Positions 27,786-36,787 of a stretch of 64,000 bases of DNA are shown one piece after another; position 1 is the first letter of the stretch, and every line of letters starts with the position of its first letter. The notes under the pieces were generated by a model. It was not told the origin of the DNA and ran no database searches. It worked only from the letters and a program-made list of their open reading frames with translations. The DNA is from Nocardia aobensis NBRC 100429 (lineage in GTDB: Bacteria; Actinomycetota; Actinomycetes; Mycobacteriales; Mycobacteriaceae): positions 1 to 64,000 of the forward strand of contig NZ_BAFQ01000139.1 in assembly GCF_000308375.1 (NCBI RefSeq). Reading direction: 5' to 3'. The position numbers were made by a program, and so were the translations under genes.

Positions 27786-28115
27786 TCACAGCCGCCGGGA
27801 TCGGTCCGGCCGCACCCGCCCGGCGGCCACCAGAGTCCTCATCGCCACTGCCTTCGCAGCGCACAGGGCGGGATCACATTCCAAGTGCAGCTGCATATCC
27901 TCGTGCGCCTCCCCCACCGTCGGCACCGGCGACCGAGCAGCGTGGGTCAACGAGAACCACAGGATGTCAGGACGCACAACGGCTTTCACAGTGGGACAAG
28001 CGCCTTCACCGAACTTCCGATCGCCCCCGACATCCGGCCAAGCACAGGAAACCCCGGCAACCGCCAACGCCGCCACACCGACAACCGTCACCACCGAAGC
28101 GATCAACCCCGACAT
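27786..28115 (-). CDS. small membrane-anchored protein of unknown function
   Basis: A 109-residue product beginning MSGLIASVVTVVGVAALAVA, a single N-terminal hydrophobic segment that is signal peptide or anchor, followed by a Cys-containing domain (three to four Cys, e.g. EGACPTVKA and LECDPALCAAKA). It starts one base after the stop of the resolvase-like gene, so the two are coupled. I do not recognise a family. Confidence 0.6.
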   Translation of the reverse strand: MSGLIASVVTVVGVAALAVAGVSCAWPDVGGDRKFGEGACPTVKAVVRPDILWFSLTHAARSPVPTVGEAHEDMQLHLECDPALCAAKAVAMRTLVAAGRVRPDRSRRL

Positions 28116-28116
28116 C

Positions 28117-28518
28117 TCAATCGCCCACCTCGGGCAGCGAATCACGCGAAGCCGAGGCCGACTCCGAAGAAATCGTCGGCCGCGCCCGCGCGTAGGTAAC
28201 CTCCGGCTCAACCGCCTCCACATCGCATGCCGCGCAGACGATTCGAAGCCGCTCACCGAGATGCTCCACACTCGGAACCACAACCGCCGCAACGTTGTAC
28301 CCACCGATCCGATCGAGCAGCCGCATGATCGGATCATCGATATCCCCCGCCGTCCGAAACACGATTCGCACCAACGAGTACCCCAACTTCACCGCATGCG
28401 CGAGCACCCGCTGCTCATTCGCCGGCCACCCCGGCAAGGTCCGGTCGATATAACCCAGCGCCCGAGGCGGCCCCTTCGGCAGCTCAGCCGAGGAAACATA
28501 AGCGGTAGGCAGCGTCAT
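28117..28518 (-). CDS. degenerate resolvase-like small protein
   Basis: A 133-residue protein whose central part follows the serine-recombinase N-terminal pattern: ALGYIDRTLPGW, then AHAVKLGYSLVRIVF, and AAVVVPSVEHLGERL. The catalytic Ser expected in the first strand-loop is absent (YIDRT), and there is no DNA-binding domain, so recombination is unlikely. It is divergent from the XRE regulator gene and coupled to the small membrane protein gene. Such solo domains occur in many actinomycetes with unknown function. Confidence 0.65.
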   Translation of the reverse strand: MTLPTAYVSSAELPKGPPRALGYIDRTLPGWPANEQRVLAHAVKLGYSLVRIVFRTAGDIDDPIMRLLDRIGGYNVAAVVVPSVEHLGERLRIVCAACDVEAVEPEVTYARARPTISSESASASRDSLPEVGD

Positions 28519-28754
28519 ACCAACCTCCCGGTCGACACGATGAGATACATTCAGCTCCTTCGGTTTTCGTTGGTAAGCACCCGCCGCCGAGGATCACCGC
28601 CGGTCGTGGATGGCGTCACAGATATCCGGACATCGACCCGGCGGCGGGGCCGATTCGAGCTTCACGGAGAAACGACGCAAATCGAAGGCATGGAACCGCA
28701 CCGAGGTAATACGCTTCCGCTACTGGCCGTTGAGGGTGTCGATCGGGGGCAAGG

Positions 28755-30101
28755 ATGATCGTCAGCACATGGACCGGCGCGGAGGTACGTGCACTTCGCA
28801 CGGTCGCACTTCGACTTACGCAGGAGCAGTTCGCTGAACGGCTCGGTTTTCAACCTCCGACCATCCGCAAGTGGGAGAGAGCAACTCATGAGCGCCCGGT
28901 GCGCGGCGATTCGGCCGCGGCCTTGGATGTGGAGCTATCCCGACTGACCGACGAACAGCGTGACCGGTTCGCTTCTGTTGCTACCGATAAGGTTGCGCGT
29001 CCCGTTGCTCGCGACCCGAGGACTCCGCCCCGAACAACCGATAACCTGGGTGAGCACGATGAGCTGAACACCTACGGAATCGAGGACGAGGTGAAGCGGC
29101 GCGAGTTCGGAATGTTCATGGGTGCCGCCGCCCTTACGGCAGCTGCCGACACCCCACGCATTTCCCGCACAGTCGGAGTAAGCGACGCTCGCCAGTTGGC
29201 CGAACGCGTAACTGAACTCGCTCGGCGCGAGCAAGCTATCGGCGGTGCCGGACTTGTGATGACCGGGCTCCGAGATCTCGCGATCGCGAAGCAACTGCTG
29301 GAAACCGGCGCCTTTTCCGATCGAGCCGCATCCCTGTTCATGAGCGCCGCCGGCGAATTGGCCACGATCACCGGTTGGATGGCATACGACGCCGACATCC
29401 ACCCGCTCGCCCGACAGTGCTACGCCGACGCCTTCGCACTGGCCAATCAAGCCGGTGACGACGACCTGACAATCCACGTATGCCTGAACGCCGCACATCA
29501 ATCGCTCGCCCTCAGCCGAACCGGGGAAAGCAACCCGCACCGCGCCCTCGGACATCTAGAGCGCGCAGGCCAACTCACTCATGGCCGACCACCCGGCCGA
29601 ATTCACGCCTTGATCGCAATTCGAGAAGCACTCGCCCACGCAATCCTGCGCGACAGGATGGCGTTCGACCGCGCAGTCGCGACAGCGTGGCGCGAACTGG
29701 ACGCCGCCATATCCTACGAACCTCTTTCCGAATGCCCGCGATGGCTGCGATTCGTGAACGCGAGCGAGATTCGCTCACAAGAAGCCCGCGGACTGGGCGA
29801 CCTCGGCCAGCCCGGGAAGGCACTGGCACTACTGGTCGCCGACGACGACACGAACGAGGCCGGAACCCGCAACCGTGCCAACTACCGCGCGGGCCTGGCC
29901 GCAACACTCGGCAAAACAGGTGACATCAACAGCGCTGTGGCTGAAGCTCTTTCCGTCCTGGCCGAATTGGAGAGCGCCGTATCCTCCACACGCACCCTCC
30001 GACTGCTGGCCCCCGTCCGTGCGATCGCGGACAACATCCCGGATGACCAATTCGCCCGCCGCTACGACAACCTCCAGCGACAAGCGACAGGTGTCTCATG
30101 A
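28755..30101 (+). CDS. XRE-family regulator with C-terminal TPR-like helices
   Basis: A 448-residue protein. Residues about 8-60 form a helix-turn-helix (ALRLTQEQFAERLGFQPPTIRKW). The remainder is helical with TPR-like units (HPLARQCYADAFALANQAGD, NPHRALGHLERAGQL, RAGLAATLGKTGDINSAVAEAL). This architecture is common in actinomycetes for peptide- or metabolite-sensing regulators. The stop overlaps the GNAT gene start (ATGA), so the two are coupled. Its likely target is the divergent resolvase-like operon or its own operon. Confidence 0.82.
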   Translation: MIVSTWTGAEVRALRTVALRLTQEQFAERLGFQPPTIRKWERATHERPVRGDSAAALDVELSRLTDEQRDRFASVATDKVARPVARDPRTPPRTTDNLGEHDELNTYGIEDEVKRREFGMFMGAAALTAAADTPRISRTVGVSDARQLAERVTELARREQAIGGAGLVMTGLRDLAIAKQLLETGAFSDRAASLFMSAAGELATITGWMAYDADIHPLARQCYADAFALANQAGDDDLTIHVCLNAAHQSLALSRTGESNPHRALGHLERAGQLTHGRPPGRIHALIAIREALAHAILRDRMAFDRAVATAWRELDAAISYEPLSECPRWLRFVNASEIRSQEARGLGDLGQPGKALALLVADDDTNEAGTRNRANYRAGLAATLGKTGDINSAVAEALSVLAELESAVSSTRTLRLLAPVRAIADNIPDDQFARRYDNLQRQATGVS

Positions 30102-30694
30102 GCGACCCACCCTCGATCGACGGGCTAACTTTCCAGCACTACACGGCCGCCGAAGCACGAACAGTCCGATACCAAGTCGAGCAGATCTTCCGAGACTCGT
30201 ACACCGACGCCATCGAATCCGGCGAAGATTTCGAAGCGCCCGAAGCATTCATGCACCGCTTCGACACTTACACCGACCCGGGCCGAACGGGCTTCGAACT
30301 CGTAATGGCGCGTTCAGCCGACGAGCCCGTGGGCCAGGCGTGGGGATGGCCTCTGGGAGGCGAAAGCAGGTGGTGGTCGGGTTTGCAACTGGACGAGGGC
30401 GATGCGGAGGCTTTCACCAGAGAAACCGGTAGCCGTACGTTCGCGTTGAGTGAGCTGATGGTGCGTAAGGAGTTCACGGGCAAGGGGATTGCCCGCGCGC
30501 TGCATGACGAACTTCTCCACAACCGAACCGAGAGCCGCGCGACTTTGCTCGTACGCCCCGACAACGCCCGAGCCTATGAGACGTACCTGCGATGGGGTTG
30601 GAAGAAGGCGGGTTCCCTTCGACCCGACTGGCCTTCGGCACCTCGGTTTGACGTGCTCATCTACGAACGGAACCAAGGGCGAGCCGACATGTGA
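30098..30694 (+). CDS. GNAT-family N-acetyltransferase
   Basis: A 198-residue protein with the acetyl-CoA motif A near FALSELMVRKEFTGKGIARAL (V/I-x-x-x-x-x-G-x-G-x-A pattern) and the motif B region RATLLVRPDNARAYETYLRWGWKKAG. The acceptor substrate is unknown. It is translationally coupled to the XRE regulator; the pair forms a small accessory operon. Overlap of four bases (ATGA). Confidence 0.82.
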   Translation: MSDPPSIDGLTFQHYTAAEARTVRYQVEQIFRDSYTDAIESGEDFEAPEAFMHRFDTYTDPGRTGFELVMARSADEPVGQAWGWPLGGESRWWSGLQLDEGDAEAFTRETGSRTFALSELMVRKEFTGKGIARALHDELLHNRTESRATLLVRPDNARAYETYLRWGWKKAGSLRPDWPSAPRFDVLIYERNQGRADM

Positions 30695-30801
30695 CGGCCA
30701 CCCCGCTCATAGTCGAGATTCGATGTGCCCAAACAGCTCTGGCGCAGACTCGTGACCGACGACGATCAACACCACCGAACCGAACATGGCACACTTCACA
30801 C

Positions 30802-31689
30802 ATGACAAGCGACGTCGAAAGGCACCTTCGCCAGATGGTGTTCGATCACCTCAACAAAGCCATCGAGGCTAAGGGGGATCGGGCCTTCACCCGCCAAGAG
30901 TTGAACTCCTTCTGGGTTGGCAACCACCATCGGCGACTGATCGACGTTGCAAAGGGCATTTGGAACCCTAAAGACCTCCTAGCGACTCTTGCTATCGTGT
31001 CCGACCCCACTGGCCGGTATGCCGACCAGGAGATCAGTGACTCCCTGCTCTCGTACGACTATCAACAAGACGCAGTGGAGGGCGACAACACGAAGCTACG
31101 TCGGGCGCTCGATCTCGGCTTGCCGCTCATCCTCTTCCGCAAGATCCGCCCGAGCGTGTACATGCCCGTTTTCCCTGTATACGTCATTGCTGATGACAGG
31201 CCGAATAGAAGATTCTTGATCGCGATCGACGAAGAAATTCGCCGGTTCGATGACCCCTTCGATCTGAAGCCGGACGAGCGCCGTTATGTAAACAGAGTAA
31301 CCAAGCAGCGGCTTCACCAGCCCGAGTTCCGCAGCCGAGTACTGACGGCGTACGAGAACCAATGTGCTGTTTGCAGTCTCAAGAAGATCAAGCTACTCGA
31401 TGCTGCTCACATCACTGCTGATGGCGACCCCAACGGGACGGCCACCGTCGATAATGGACTTACTCTGTGCAAGATCCACCATGCAGCGTACGACGTCAAC
31501 TACCTCGGCATATCGCCTGATTACCTCGTGCACATCAACAGTGACTTGATGGATGAAACCGATGGCCCCATGTTGAAGCACGGGCTGCAGGAGATGCACC
31601 AACGGCCGTTAACAGTTCCGACGCACAGAGACGAAAGACCATCGAAAGAACGTCTCGCCGAGCGCTTTGCAGCCTTCCGGGCTGCATAG
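30802..31689 (+). CDS. HNH endonuclease, solitary restriction-type
   Basis: A 295-residue protein from ATG 30802. The C-terminal half holds an HNH nuclease core: zinc ligands in ENQCAVCSLKK, then DAAHITADGDPNGTA, and NGLTLCKIHHAAYDVN with the second ligand set and catalytic His. It resembles the C-terminal domain of ScoMcrA/Spt-type modification-dependent endonucleases. The N-terminal about 150 residues may be the DNA-sensing domain. No methylase is nearby, fitting a type IV (modified-DNA-cutting) role, which is inference. Codon GC is lower than in flanking backbone genes, suggesting recent transfer. Confidence 0.82.
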   Translation: MTSDVERHLRQMVFDHLNKAIEAKGDRAFTRQELNSFWVGNHHRRLIDVAKGIWNPKDLLATLAIVSDPTGRYADQEISDSLLSYDYQQDAVEGDNTKLRRALDLGLPLILFRKIRPSVYMPVFPVYVIADDRPNRRFLIAIDEEIRRFDDPFDLKPDERRYVNRVTKQRLHQPEFRSRVLTAYENQCAVCSLKKIKLLDAAHITADGDPNGTATVDNGLTLCKIHHAAYDVNYLGISPDYLVHINSDLMDETDGPMLKHGLQEMHQRPLTVPTHRDERPSKERLAERFAAFRAA

Positions 31690-31704
31690 CATCGCGGAAG
31701 ACCT

Positions 31705-32124
31705 GTGCTGATGCGCCTACCTCGTGGAGTCACCGGTTTCTGGCAGGTCGGAGAACCACCGCTGGGTCGAGTGGATGAGCGAGAGTTCCGCGCCGCTTGC
31801 CACGCAGTGGCACGAACCACCGGAGCGGCCGTCTCCCCTTCGCCGCCGAATAGCCTGTCCGGCAACTTTTTTCATTGCACCATCGCACACTCGGATAGAG
31901 GACGAACCGTAGTGTGCAATATGTATGCAGCGCTGGTTGCGATCGCCGAACCGATGGGTACGGACGAACTGGTGCCCACCTTTGCCGACGATCAGCTCAT
32001 TGCCAAGGCGCTCAACTCCCTTTGCCAGTTCGGAGTGCTGTCACAACATGATCTGAGTCGGCCGCTGGCAGACTTCGATCTTTCGGAGTTGGCGACGGCT
32101 GAACTCGAGCAGGTCCGGTATTGA
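31705..32124 (+). CDS. hypothetical protein
   Basis: A 139-residue product from GTG 31705 or ATG 31711, 15 nt after the HNH gene. The sequence has a mixed alpha/beta look (FWQVGEPPLGRVDEREFRAA, NFFHCTIAHSDRGRTVVCNM) and a helical end. I do not recognise a family. Its position directly downstream of the HNH gene suggests cotranscription; an accessory or immunity role is speculative. Confidence 0.6.
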   Translation: MLMRLPRGVTGFWQVGEPPLGRVDEREFRAACHAVARTTGAAVSPSPPNSLSGNFFHCTIAHSDRGRTVVCNMYAALVAIAEPMGTDELVPTFADDQLIAKALNSLCQFGVLSQHDLSRPLADFDLSELATAELEQVRY

Positions 32125-32193
32125 ACCCACATACCCTCGGGAAGTCACCTTCAATCGGTGGGATTGACTACCCACCAGCTCCGCGGCGCGGGG

Positions 32194-32997
32194 CTACGCC
32201 GACCGGGGGCGCAGCACCACGATGCCCGGAACAGATTGCAGGTATTCGCCCAGCGGGGTGTCCACCACCTTGTTGTTGGCCGCAAGGGAGGACGCGTTTC
32301 GGAAAACGGGGCCGCTCGGTGTGCTGATGAGGATTCCGACGTGGGTGACGTCCAGGCCGGGCTGGTCGGCGTAAGCGCCGATGTAGTCGCCGGTTCGTAG
32401 GCCGTTGACGACACCTTGGTCTATCGCGGAAGTGGGGAGGTAGGTGATGTCGCGGTCGACCACTGGGATGCCGGGGAGGTAGACGCTGCCGTCGTCCTTT
32501 GCGTTGAGGTGTTTGGGGACGGTGATTGCGGCGGGTGACAAACTGGCGGTGATGTCTGTGGCGGCGGTGTCGGCGACTTGTGCCCAGTCGGTGAAGAAGT
32601 GTTTGCGGTGGGTGTAGTCGACTTGGGCGGCGGCGTAGCGGGTGTCGATCAGGTTGGCTTCGAAGCGGTTTCGGTCGGTGGTTCGGCTCAGGGCTTCTAC
32701 GTAGTCGAGGAAGGTGAAGCAGTCCACCTGACGGAAGTCGGCGACGAGTTGTTCGGGTTGGGTTGCCGAGCCGATGAGGGTGTTCGCGGCGTAGGGGGTG
32801 CCCAGGAATTGCTGGGACAGCAGGTCGAGTAGTTCGCCTTTGCTCGCTCCGGCGGCGCCCGCGCGCAGTGCGACCAGTTCATCGATGCGGTGGGAGGTGG
32901 TGTCGTCGATGGCGGCGTCGGCGCTTGCGCGTGTGGGCAGCAGGAGCGCCGCGGCGACGAGGACGAGCAGGATCGGCAGTGTGCGGGTGGAGCGCAA
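32194..32997 (-). CDS. secreted DUF1460 protein (NlpC/P60-like amidase)
   Basis: A 267-residue product; TTG 32997 is preceded by GGGAGG. The signal peptide core is TLPILLVLVAAALLLPTRASA. The mature part has the DUF1460 catalytic Cys in QVDCFTFLDYVEAL and the His in GLDVTHVGILI, as in N-acetylmuramoyl-L-alanine amidase-like cysteine peptidases. It probably trims peptidoglycan peptides outside the membrane. Gene stands alone in orientation relative to its left neighbour. Confidence 0.82.
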   Translation of the reverse strand: MRSTRTLPILLVLVAAALLLPTRASADAAIDDTTSHRIDELVALRAGAAGASKGELLDLLSQQFLGTPYAANTLIGSATQPEQLVADFRQVDCFTFLDYVEALSRTTDRNRFEANLIDTRYAAAQVDYTHRKHFFTDWAQVADTAATDITASLSPAAITVPKHLNAKDDGSVYLPGIPVVDRDITYLPTSAIDQGVVNGLRTGDYIGAYADQPGLDVTHVGILISTPSGPVFRNASSLAANNKVVDTPLGEYLQSVPGIVVLRPRSA

Positions 32998-33104
32998 GAC
33001 ACCTCCCGGGTGACGAGTGGAATGGCCGGTATCCACCGTAGACCAGCCGGCGGCCGCTCCGGACTGCTGTTCTGATCAGGGGAGGCCGATCGGAACGCGG
33101 CTCG

Positions 33105-34562
33105 TCAACGGACGAGCGTAGGGCCGAGGTCGCCCGCGGCGGCTGCTCTGCGCCTCCAGGTTTCGGCCGCGTCGACACGACCGGCCAACGCGAGTAGGTA
33201 GGCCAGGCCGGACATCGCGCCGGGGTGGCCGGCGTCGGCGGCTCTGCGCCACCATGTTTCGGCCTCGTCGGTTTGTCCTCGATGCTCGAGGATGCCGCCG
33301 AGGAGAAACATCGCTCCGGGATGACCTGAGTCGGCGGCGCGGCGGTACCACGTTTCGGCTTCCGCCATACGGCCGGTCTTCTCCATCGCTACCGCCAAGC
33401 TGCACATAGCGACGGGGCGTCCCGCCTCGGCGGCTTTGCGGTACCACCACTCAGCCTCCTCGGGCCGGCCCGACTCCATCAGCAGGGCACCCAGGTTGGT
33501 CATCGCAACGGCTTCGCCCGCCTCAGCGGCTTTGCGGTACCACGACTCTGCCTCCCCCACTTCGCCGAAGGTTTCGAGTAACGAGCCCAGGTTGAACATC
33601 GCGGTCATGTCCCCGGCATCAGCGGCCTTTCGATACCAGGTCTCGGCCTCTCGTTGCCTACCCGCCTGCTGCAATGTGCAGGCCAGGTTGAACATCGCCT
33701 TGGGATGTCCGGCTTCGCCGGCCCGCTGATACCAGGTTTCGGCGTCCTCCGACCTGCCCGCCTCCTCCAACGTGATCGCCAGGTTGAACATCGCCTTGGG
33801 GTGCCCGGCGTCGGCGGCCATGCGCCACCAGGCTTCTGCCTCGTGCGTCCGGCCCGAGTCATCCGCGAGCACGCCCAGGTTGAACATGGCAGTGGCATGG
33901 CCGGCGTCGGCAGCGCGCCGGATCCACAGCTCGGCGGGCTCGACCTTGCCGGCGTCCTCCAGGAGCAACCCCAGGTTGAACATCGCGTTGGGCTCGCCGG
34001 TGTCGGCGGCTCGGCGGTACCAGGCCTCGCCTTCCTCGACCTGTCCCCGCGCCTCCAAGCGAACTCCCAGAGCATTCATCGCACCGGTGTGCCCGGCGTC
34101 GGCTGCCTTGCGGAACCACTCGTCGGCACATTCCGAGCGTTCCGTCGTCTCGAGAAGTACGGCAAGGTTGTTCATTGCCCTCGCGTGGCCAAGGTCGGCG
34201 GCGCGGCGAAACCACCTCTCGGCATCCGCCACCTGTCCAGCATCACGCGACCTCGCCCCCAGGTTCGACATGGCATTGGCGTTCCCGAGGTCGGCGGCCC
34301 GGCGAAACCACTCCTCGGCTTCGGACGACCGACCCGCATCTTCCAGAAGCAGCCCGAGGTTGTTCATCGCGCCAGTGTGTTCGTTGTCGGCGGCGCGGCG
34401 GTACAGGGCTTCAGCCTCCTGAATACGCCCTGCGTCTTCAGCCGCGACGGCACCGCCGAACAGAGCAGCGGCGGAGGCGGATCGGGTCGGGTCGGCTCCT
34501 CCTCCGCGAGCGCTGTGGTCGGAAGTTTCGTGGGCGCCGCCTCCGGCCGATGCACCGCGCAC
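33105..34562 (-). CDS. Sel1/TPR-like 32-residue repeat protein
   Basis: A 485-residue product with 13 complete and one partial 32-residue repeat from about residue 40 onward, each built on the pattern D.GR..EAE.W.RRAAD.GH..AM.NLG.LLE. Repeats form helical pairs for protein binding. The GTG start at 34562 lies inside the preceding gene by 199 bases. The region just before the first repeat (SAAALFGGAVAAEDAGRIQE) is normally fused to the domain encoded by 34364-34813 in similar actinomycete proteins, so these two reading frames may be one gene split by a frameshift. Confidence 0.78.
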   Translation of the reverse strand: MRGASAGGGAHETSDHSARGGGADPTRSASAAALFGGAVAAEDAGRIQEAEALYRRAADNEHTGAMNNLGLLLEDAGRSSEAEEWFRRAADLGNANAMSNLGARSRDAGQVADAERWFRRAADLGHARAMNNLAVLLETTERSECADEWFRKAADAGHTGAMNALGVRLEARGQVEEGEAWYRRAADTGEPNAMFNLGLLLEDAGKVEPAELWIRRAADAGHATAMFNLGVLADDSGRTHEAEAWWRMAADAGHPKAMFNLAITLEEAGRSEDAETWYQRAGEAGHPKAMFNLACTLQQAGRQREAETWYRKAADAGDMTAMFNLGSLLETFGEVGEAESWYRKAAEAGEAVAMTNLGALLMESGRPEEAEWWYRKAAEAGRPVAMCSLAVAMEKTGRMAEAETWYRRAADSGHPGAMFLLGGILEHRGQTDEAETWWRRAADAGHPGAMSGLAYLLALAGRVDAAETWRRRAAAAGDLGPTLVR

Positions 34563-34813
34563 AGAGCGCTCACGGCCGCTGACGCCAACGCACGATCGCC
34601 GGCCGCACCGGCGTCGTCGAGATCTTCGGCCAGCGACGCCTTCTTGGCTTCGGAATCCGGCTTCCGCTCCAGCACCGAAACATCGACGTCCGGGTATCTC
34701 TCGGCGATCAGCCGCTTCAGATCACCGTACGCGTCCGTGGCCTGTTGTGCCACAACATCTTTCGAGCTGCTCGATGCTATCGCCGAGAGCACGAGCGAAA
34801 TCACGAAATCCAT
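34364..34813 (-). CDS. N-terminal conflict-type domain, frame-shifted from Sel1 repeats
   Basis: A 149-residue frame starting MDFVISLVLSAIASSSSKDV, then AYGDLKRLIAERYPDVDVSV and EAKKASLAEDLDDAGAAGD. This is the N-terminal domain commonly found before TPR/Sel1 or NTPase modules in actinomycete conflict proteins. From about residue 90 the frame becomes Pro-rich and looks non-coding, while the alternate frame looks coding. A single indel within 34460-34562 is the simplest explanation. Confidence 0.6.
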   Translation of the reverse strand: MDFVISLVLSAIASSSSKDVVAQQATDAYGDLKRLIAERYPDVDVSVLERKPDSEAKKASLAEDLDDAGAAGDRALASAAVSALCAVHRPEAAPTKLPTTALAEEEPTRPDPPPPLLCSAVPSRLKTQGVFRRLKPCTAAPPTTNTLAR

Positions 34814-35044
34814 GTCGAATCCTCCCGCCTCAACCCCATGAGCAGTATTGCCGAACCCACCGACAACTCCGTCTCGGCTAGTGGTGAAGCCGTGCGACCC
34901 TCGCAGGGCCGCACACGGTCAGCACATGGTCGTGCGGCGAGCCTTCGTCGTTCGGACCACGCGGCGCGGCTCGCCTGATAGAACTGACTGCGACCGTCGT
35001 CAGTTCTGCTCGGCAGAGCGACACCCAGCAGAGAGGCCGGCTCA

Positions 35045-35815
35045 GTGGACCGCAGCTCATTCCAGAAACTCTTCGACCTCAGCGGGCGCACCGCGATCGT
35101 CACCGGCGGTACCCGGGGTATCGGGCTGGCGCTGGCCGAGGGGATGGCCTGCGCCGGCGCGAATGTGGTTGTGGCAAGCCGGAAGCCGGAGGCCTGCGAG
35201 AAGGCCACCGAGCGGCTACGGGACCTCGGGGCCGAGGCGATCGGGGTGCCCACTCATCTCGGTGAGATCGACCAGTTGCAGGGGTTGGTCGCGACGACGG
35301 TGGAGACGTTCGGCGGGGTCGACATCGTGATCAACAACGCCGCCAATGCGCTGGCGCAGCCGTTGGAGGTGATGCAGAAGGCGGCGGTGGACAAGTCGTT
35401 CGCGGTGAATGTGCAGGGGCCGTTGTTTCTGGTGCAGGCGGCGTTGCCGTATCTGCGGGCGAGCAAGCATGCGGCGGTGTTGAACTTCGCGTCGATCGGG
35501 GCGTTCGGGTTCTCGGGCGGGCTGGCGATGTATTCGGCGGGGAAGGCGGCGTTGTTGTCGTTCACTCGCTCGATGGCGGCCGAATTCGCCGGCGACGGGA
35601 TTCGGGTGAATGCCATCGCTCCGGGTGCGGTGGATACCGATATGGTGCGCAACAATCCGCGGGAAGTGGTGGACGCGATGGCTGCGGCACCGTTGCTGCG
35701 GCGGCTCGGTCAGCCGGACGAGCTGGTCGGGCCCGCGCTGCTGTTGTGTTCGGACGCAGGCAGTTTCATCACCGGGCAGACGTTCGTCATCGACGGTGGC
35801 ACCGTTCCGCGCTGA
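35045..35815 (+). CDS. SDR-family oxidoreductase
   Basis: A 256-residue short-chain dehydrogenase. It has the dinucleotide motif TGGTRGIG, the structural NNAAN (INNAANALAQP), catalytic Ser/Tyr/Lys (NFASIGAFGFSGGLAMYSAGK) and a PGAVDTDM loop. Strict NAD or NADP preference is unclear; an Arg at VVASRK favours NADP. GTG start. Followed after 15 nt by an enoyl-CoA hydratase gene, so a role in fatty acid or CoA-thioester breakdown is likely; the substrate is unknown. Confidence 0.9.
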   Translation: MDRSSFQKLFDLSGRTAIVTGGTRGIGLALAEGMACAGANVVVASRKPEACEKATERLRDLGAEAIGVPTHLGEIDQLQGLVATTVETFGGVDIVINNAANALAQPLEVMQKAAVDKSFAVNVQGPLFLVQAALPYLRASKHAAVLNFASIGAFGFSGGLAMYSAGKAALLSFTRSMAAEFAGDGIRVNAIAPGAVDTDMVRNNPREVVDAMAAAPLLRRLGQPDELVGPALLLCSDAGSFITGQTFVIDGGTVPR

Positions 35816-35830
35816 TCGAAGGAGGCAGGC

Positions 35831-36667
35831 ATGTCCGCGCTGGGTATCGAATATCGGCCCTCGGGTGTGGTGGTGTTGACCATCGACCGGCCGCACCGGC
35901 GCAATGCGCTGGACAATCAGACCGTCGCCGAATTGCACCGGGTGCTCGACGAGGTGAACGGGAAGCCGGAGGCGCGGGCGCTGGTCATCACCGGTGCGGG
36001 AGCGGGGTTCTCCTCCGGTGCCGATCTGAAGTCGAAGCCCGAGGATTTCACGGCCACCGATGCGAGTCCGACCGCGGCGCTGCTGGGCGCGGTGCAGTCG
36101 CCGGTCGCGCAGATCTATGCGAGCCAGGAGTTGATGGCCTCGGCGTTCGAGAAGATCCATCGGCTGCGGCAGCCGGTGATCGCGGCGGTGAACGGGGCCG
36201 CGGTCGGTGGTGGGTTCGCGCTCGCGCTGGCCTGCGATATCCGGTATGCGAGTCCTAGCGCCCGCTTCGGGGCGGTCTTCATCCGGCACGGGATCTCGGC
36301 CTGCGATATGGGTACCAGCTATCACCTGCCGCGGTTGGTGGGCGCGTCCCGATCGGCCGAATTGCTGCTCACCGGAAGGGTTTTCGAGGCCGACGAGGCC
36401 GCGCGGATCGGGCTCGTCCTCGAGGTGATCGGCGAGGACGAGCTGCTGGACCGGGCGATCGCCAAGGCGGAGGAGATCGCCGCCCATTCCCCGCTCGCGG
36501 TGTGGATGACCAAGGAGACGATGTGGCAGACGGTGGATGCGCCGAGTCTGCGCCATGCACTCGACATCGAGAACCGCACTCAGGTGATGTGCAGCGCCAC
36601 CGGGGAACTCGCGGAATCGTTCGGAGCCTTCCGCGACGGGGACGAGTTCCGCTGGCGCCCATTGTGA
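35831..36667 (+). CDS. enoyl-CoA hydratase/isomerase family protein
   Basis: A 278-residue crotonase-fold enzyme. The CoA-binding start is GVVVLTIDRPHRRNALDNQT, and the oxyanion-hole glycines are in GAGAGFSSGADLKS and VNGAAVGGGFALALACDIRYA. GAAGGAGG precedes the ATG. It is coupled with the SDR gene (15-nt gap) and probably acts with it in acyl-CoA oxidation. The position of catalytic acids cannot be fixed to hydratase versus isomerase from sequence alone. Confidence 0.9.
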   Translation: MSALGIEYRPSGVVVLTIDRPHRRNALDNQTVAELHRVLDEVNGKPEARALVITGAGAGFSSGADLKSKPEDFTATDASPTAALLGAVQSPVAQIYASQELMASAFEKIHRLRQPVIAAVNGAAVGGGFALALACDIRYASPSARFGAVFIRHGISACDMGTSYHLPRLVGASRSAELLLTGRVFEADEAARIGLVLEVIGEDELLDRAIAKAEEIAAHSPLAVWMTKETMWQTVDAPSLRHALDIENRTQVMCSATGELAESFGAFRDGDEFRWRPL

Positions 36668-36787
36668 ACCGGCGGCCCCGCACTAATCGTGCAAACCTGA
36701 ACTATTGCGAGTTTTCCGCCATTTTCGCTGAGGCTTGCACGAAAAGTTCACCGATGTGCGACGGCAACACGCATCGGCGTTCCCGGC

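Noticed and set aside
28117..28518. Active serine recombinase
   Set aside because: The catalytic Ser position and DNA-binding domain are missing.
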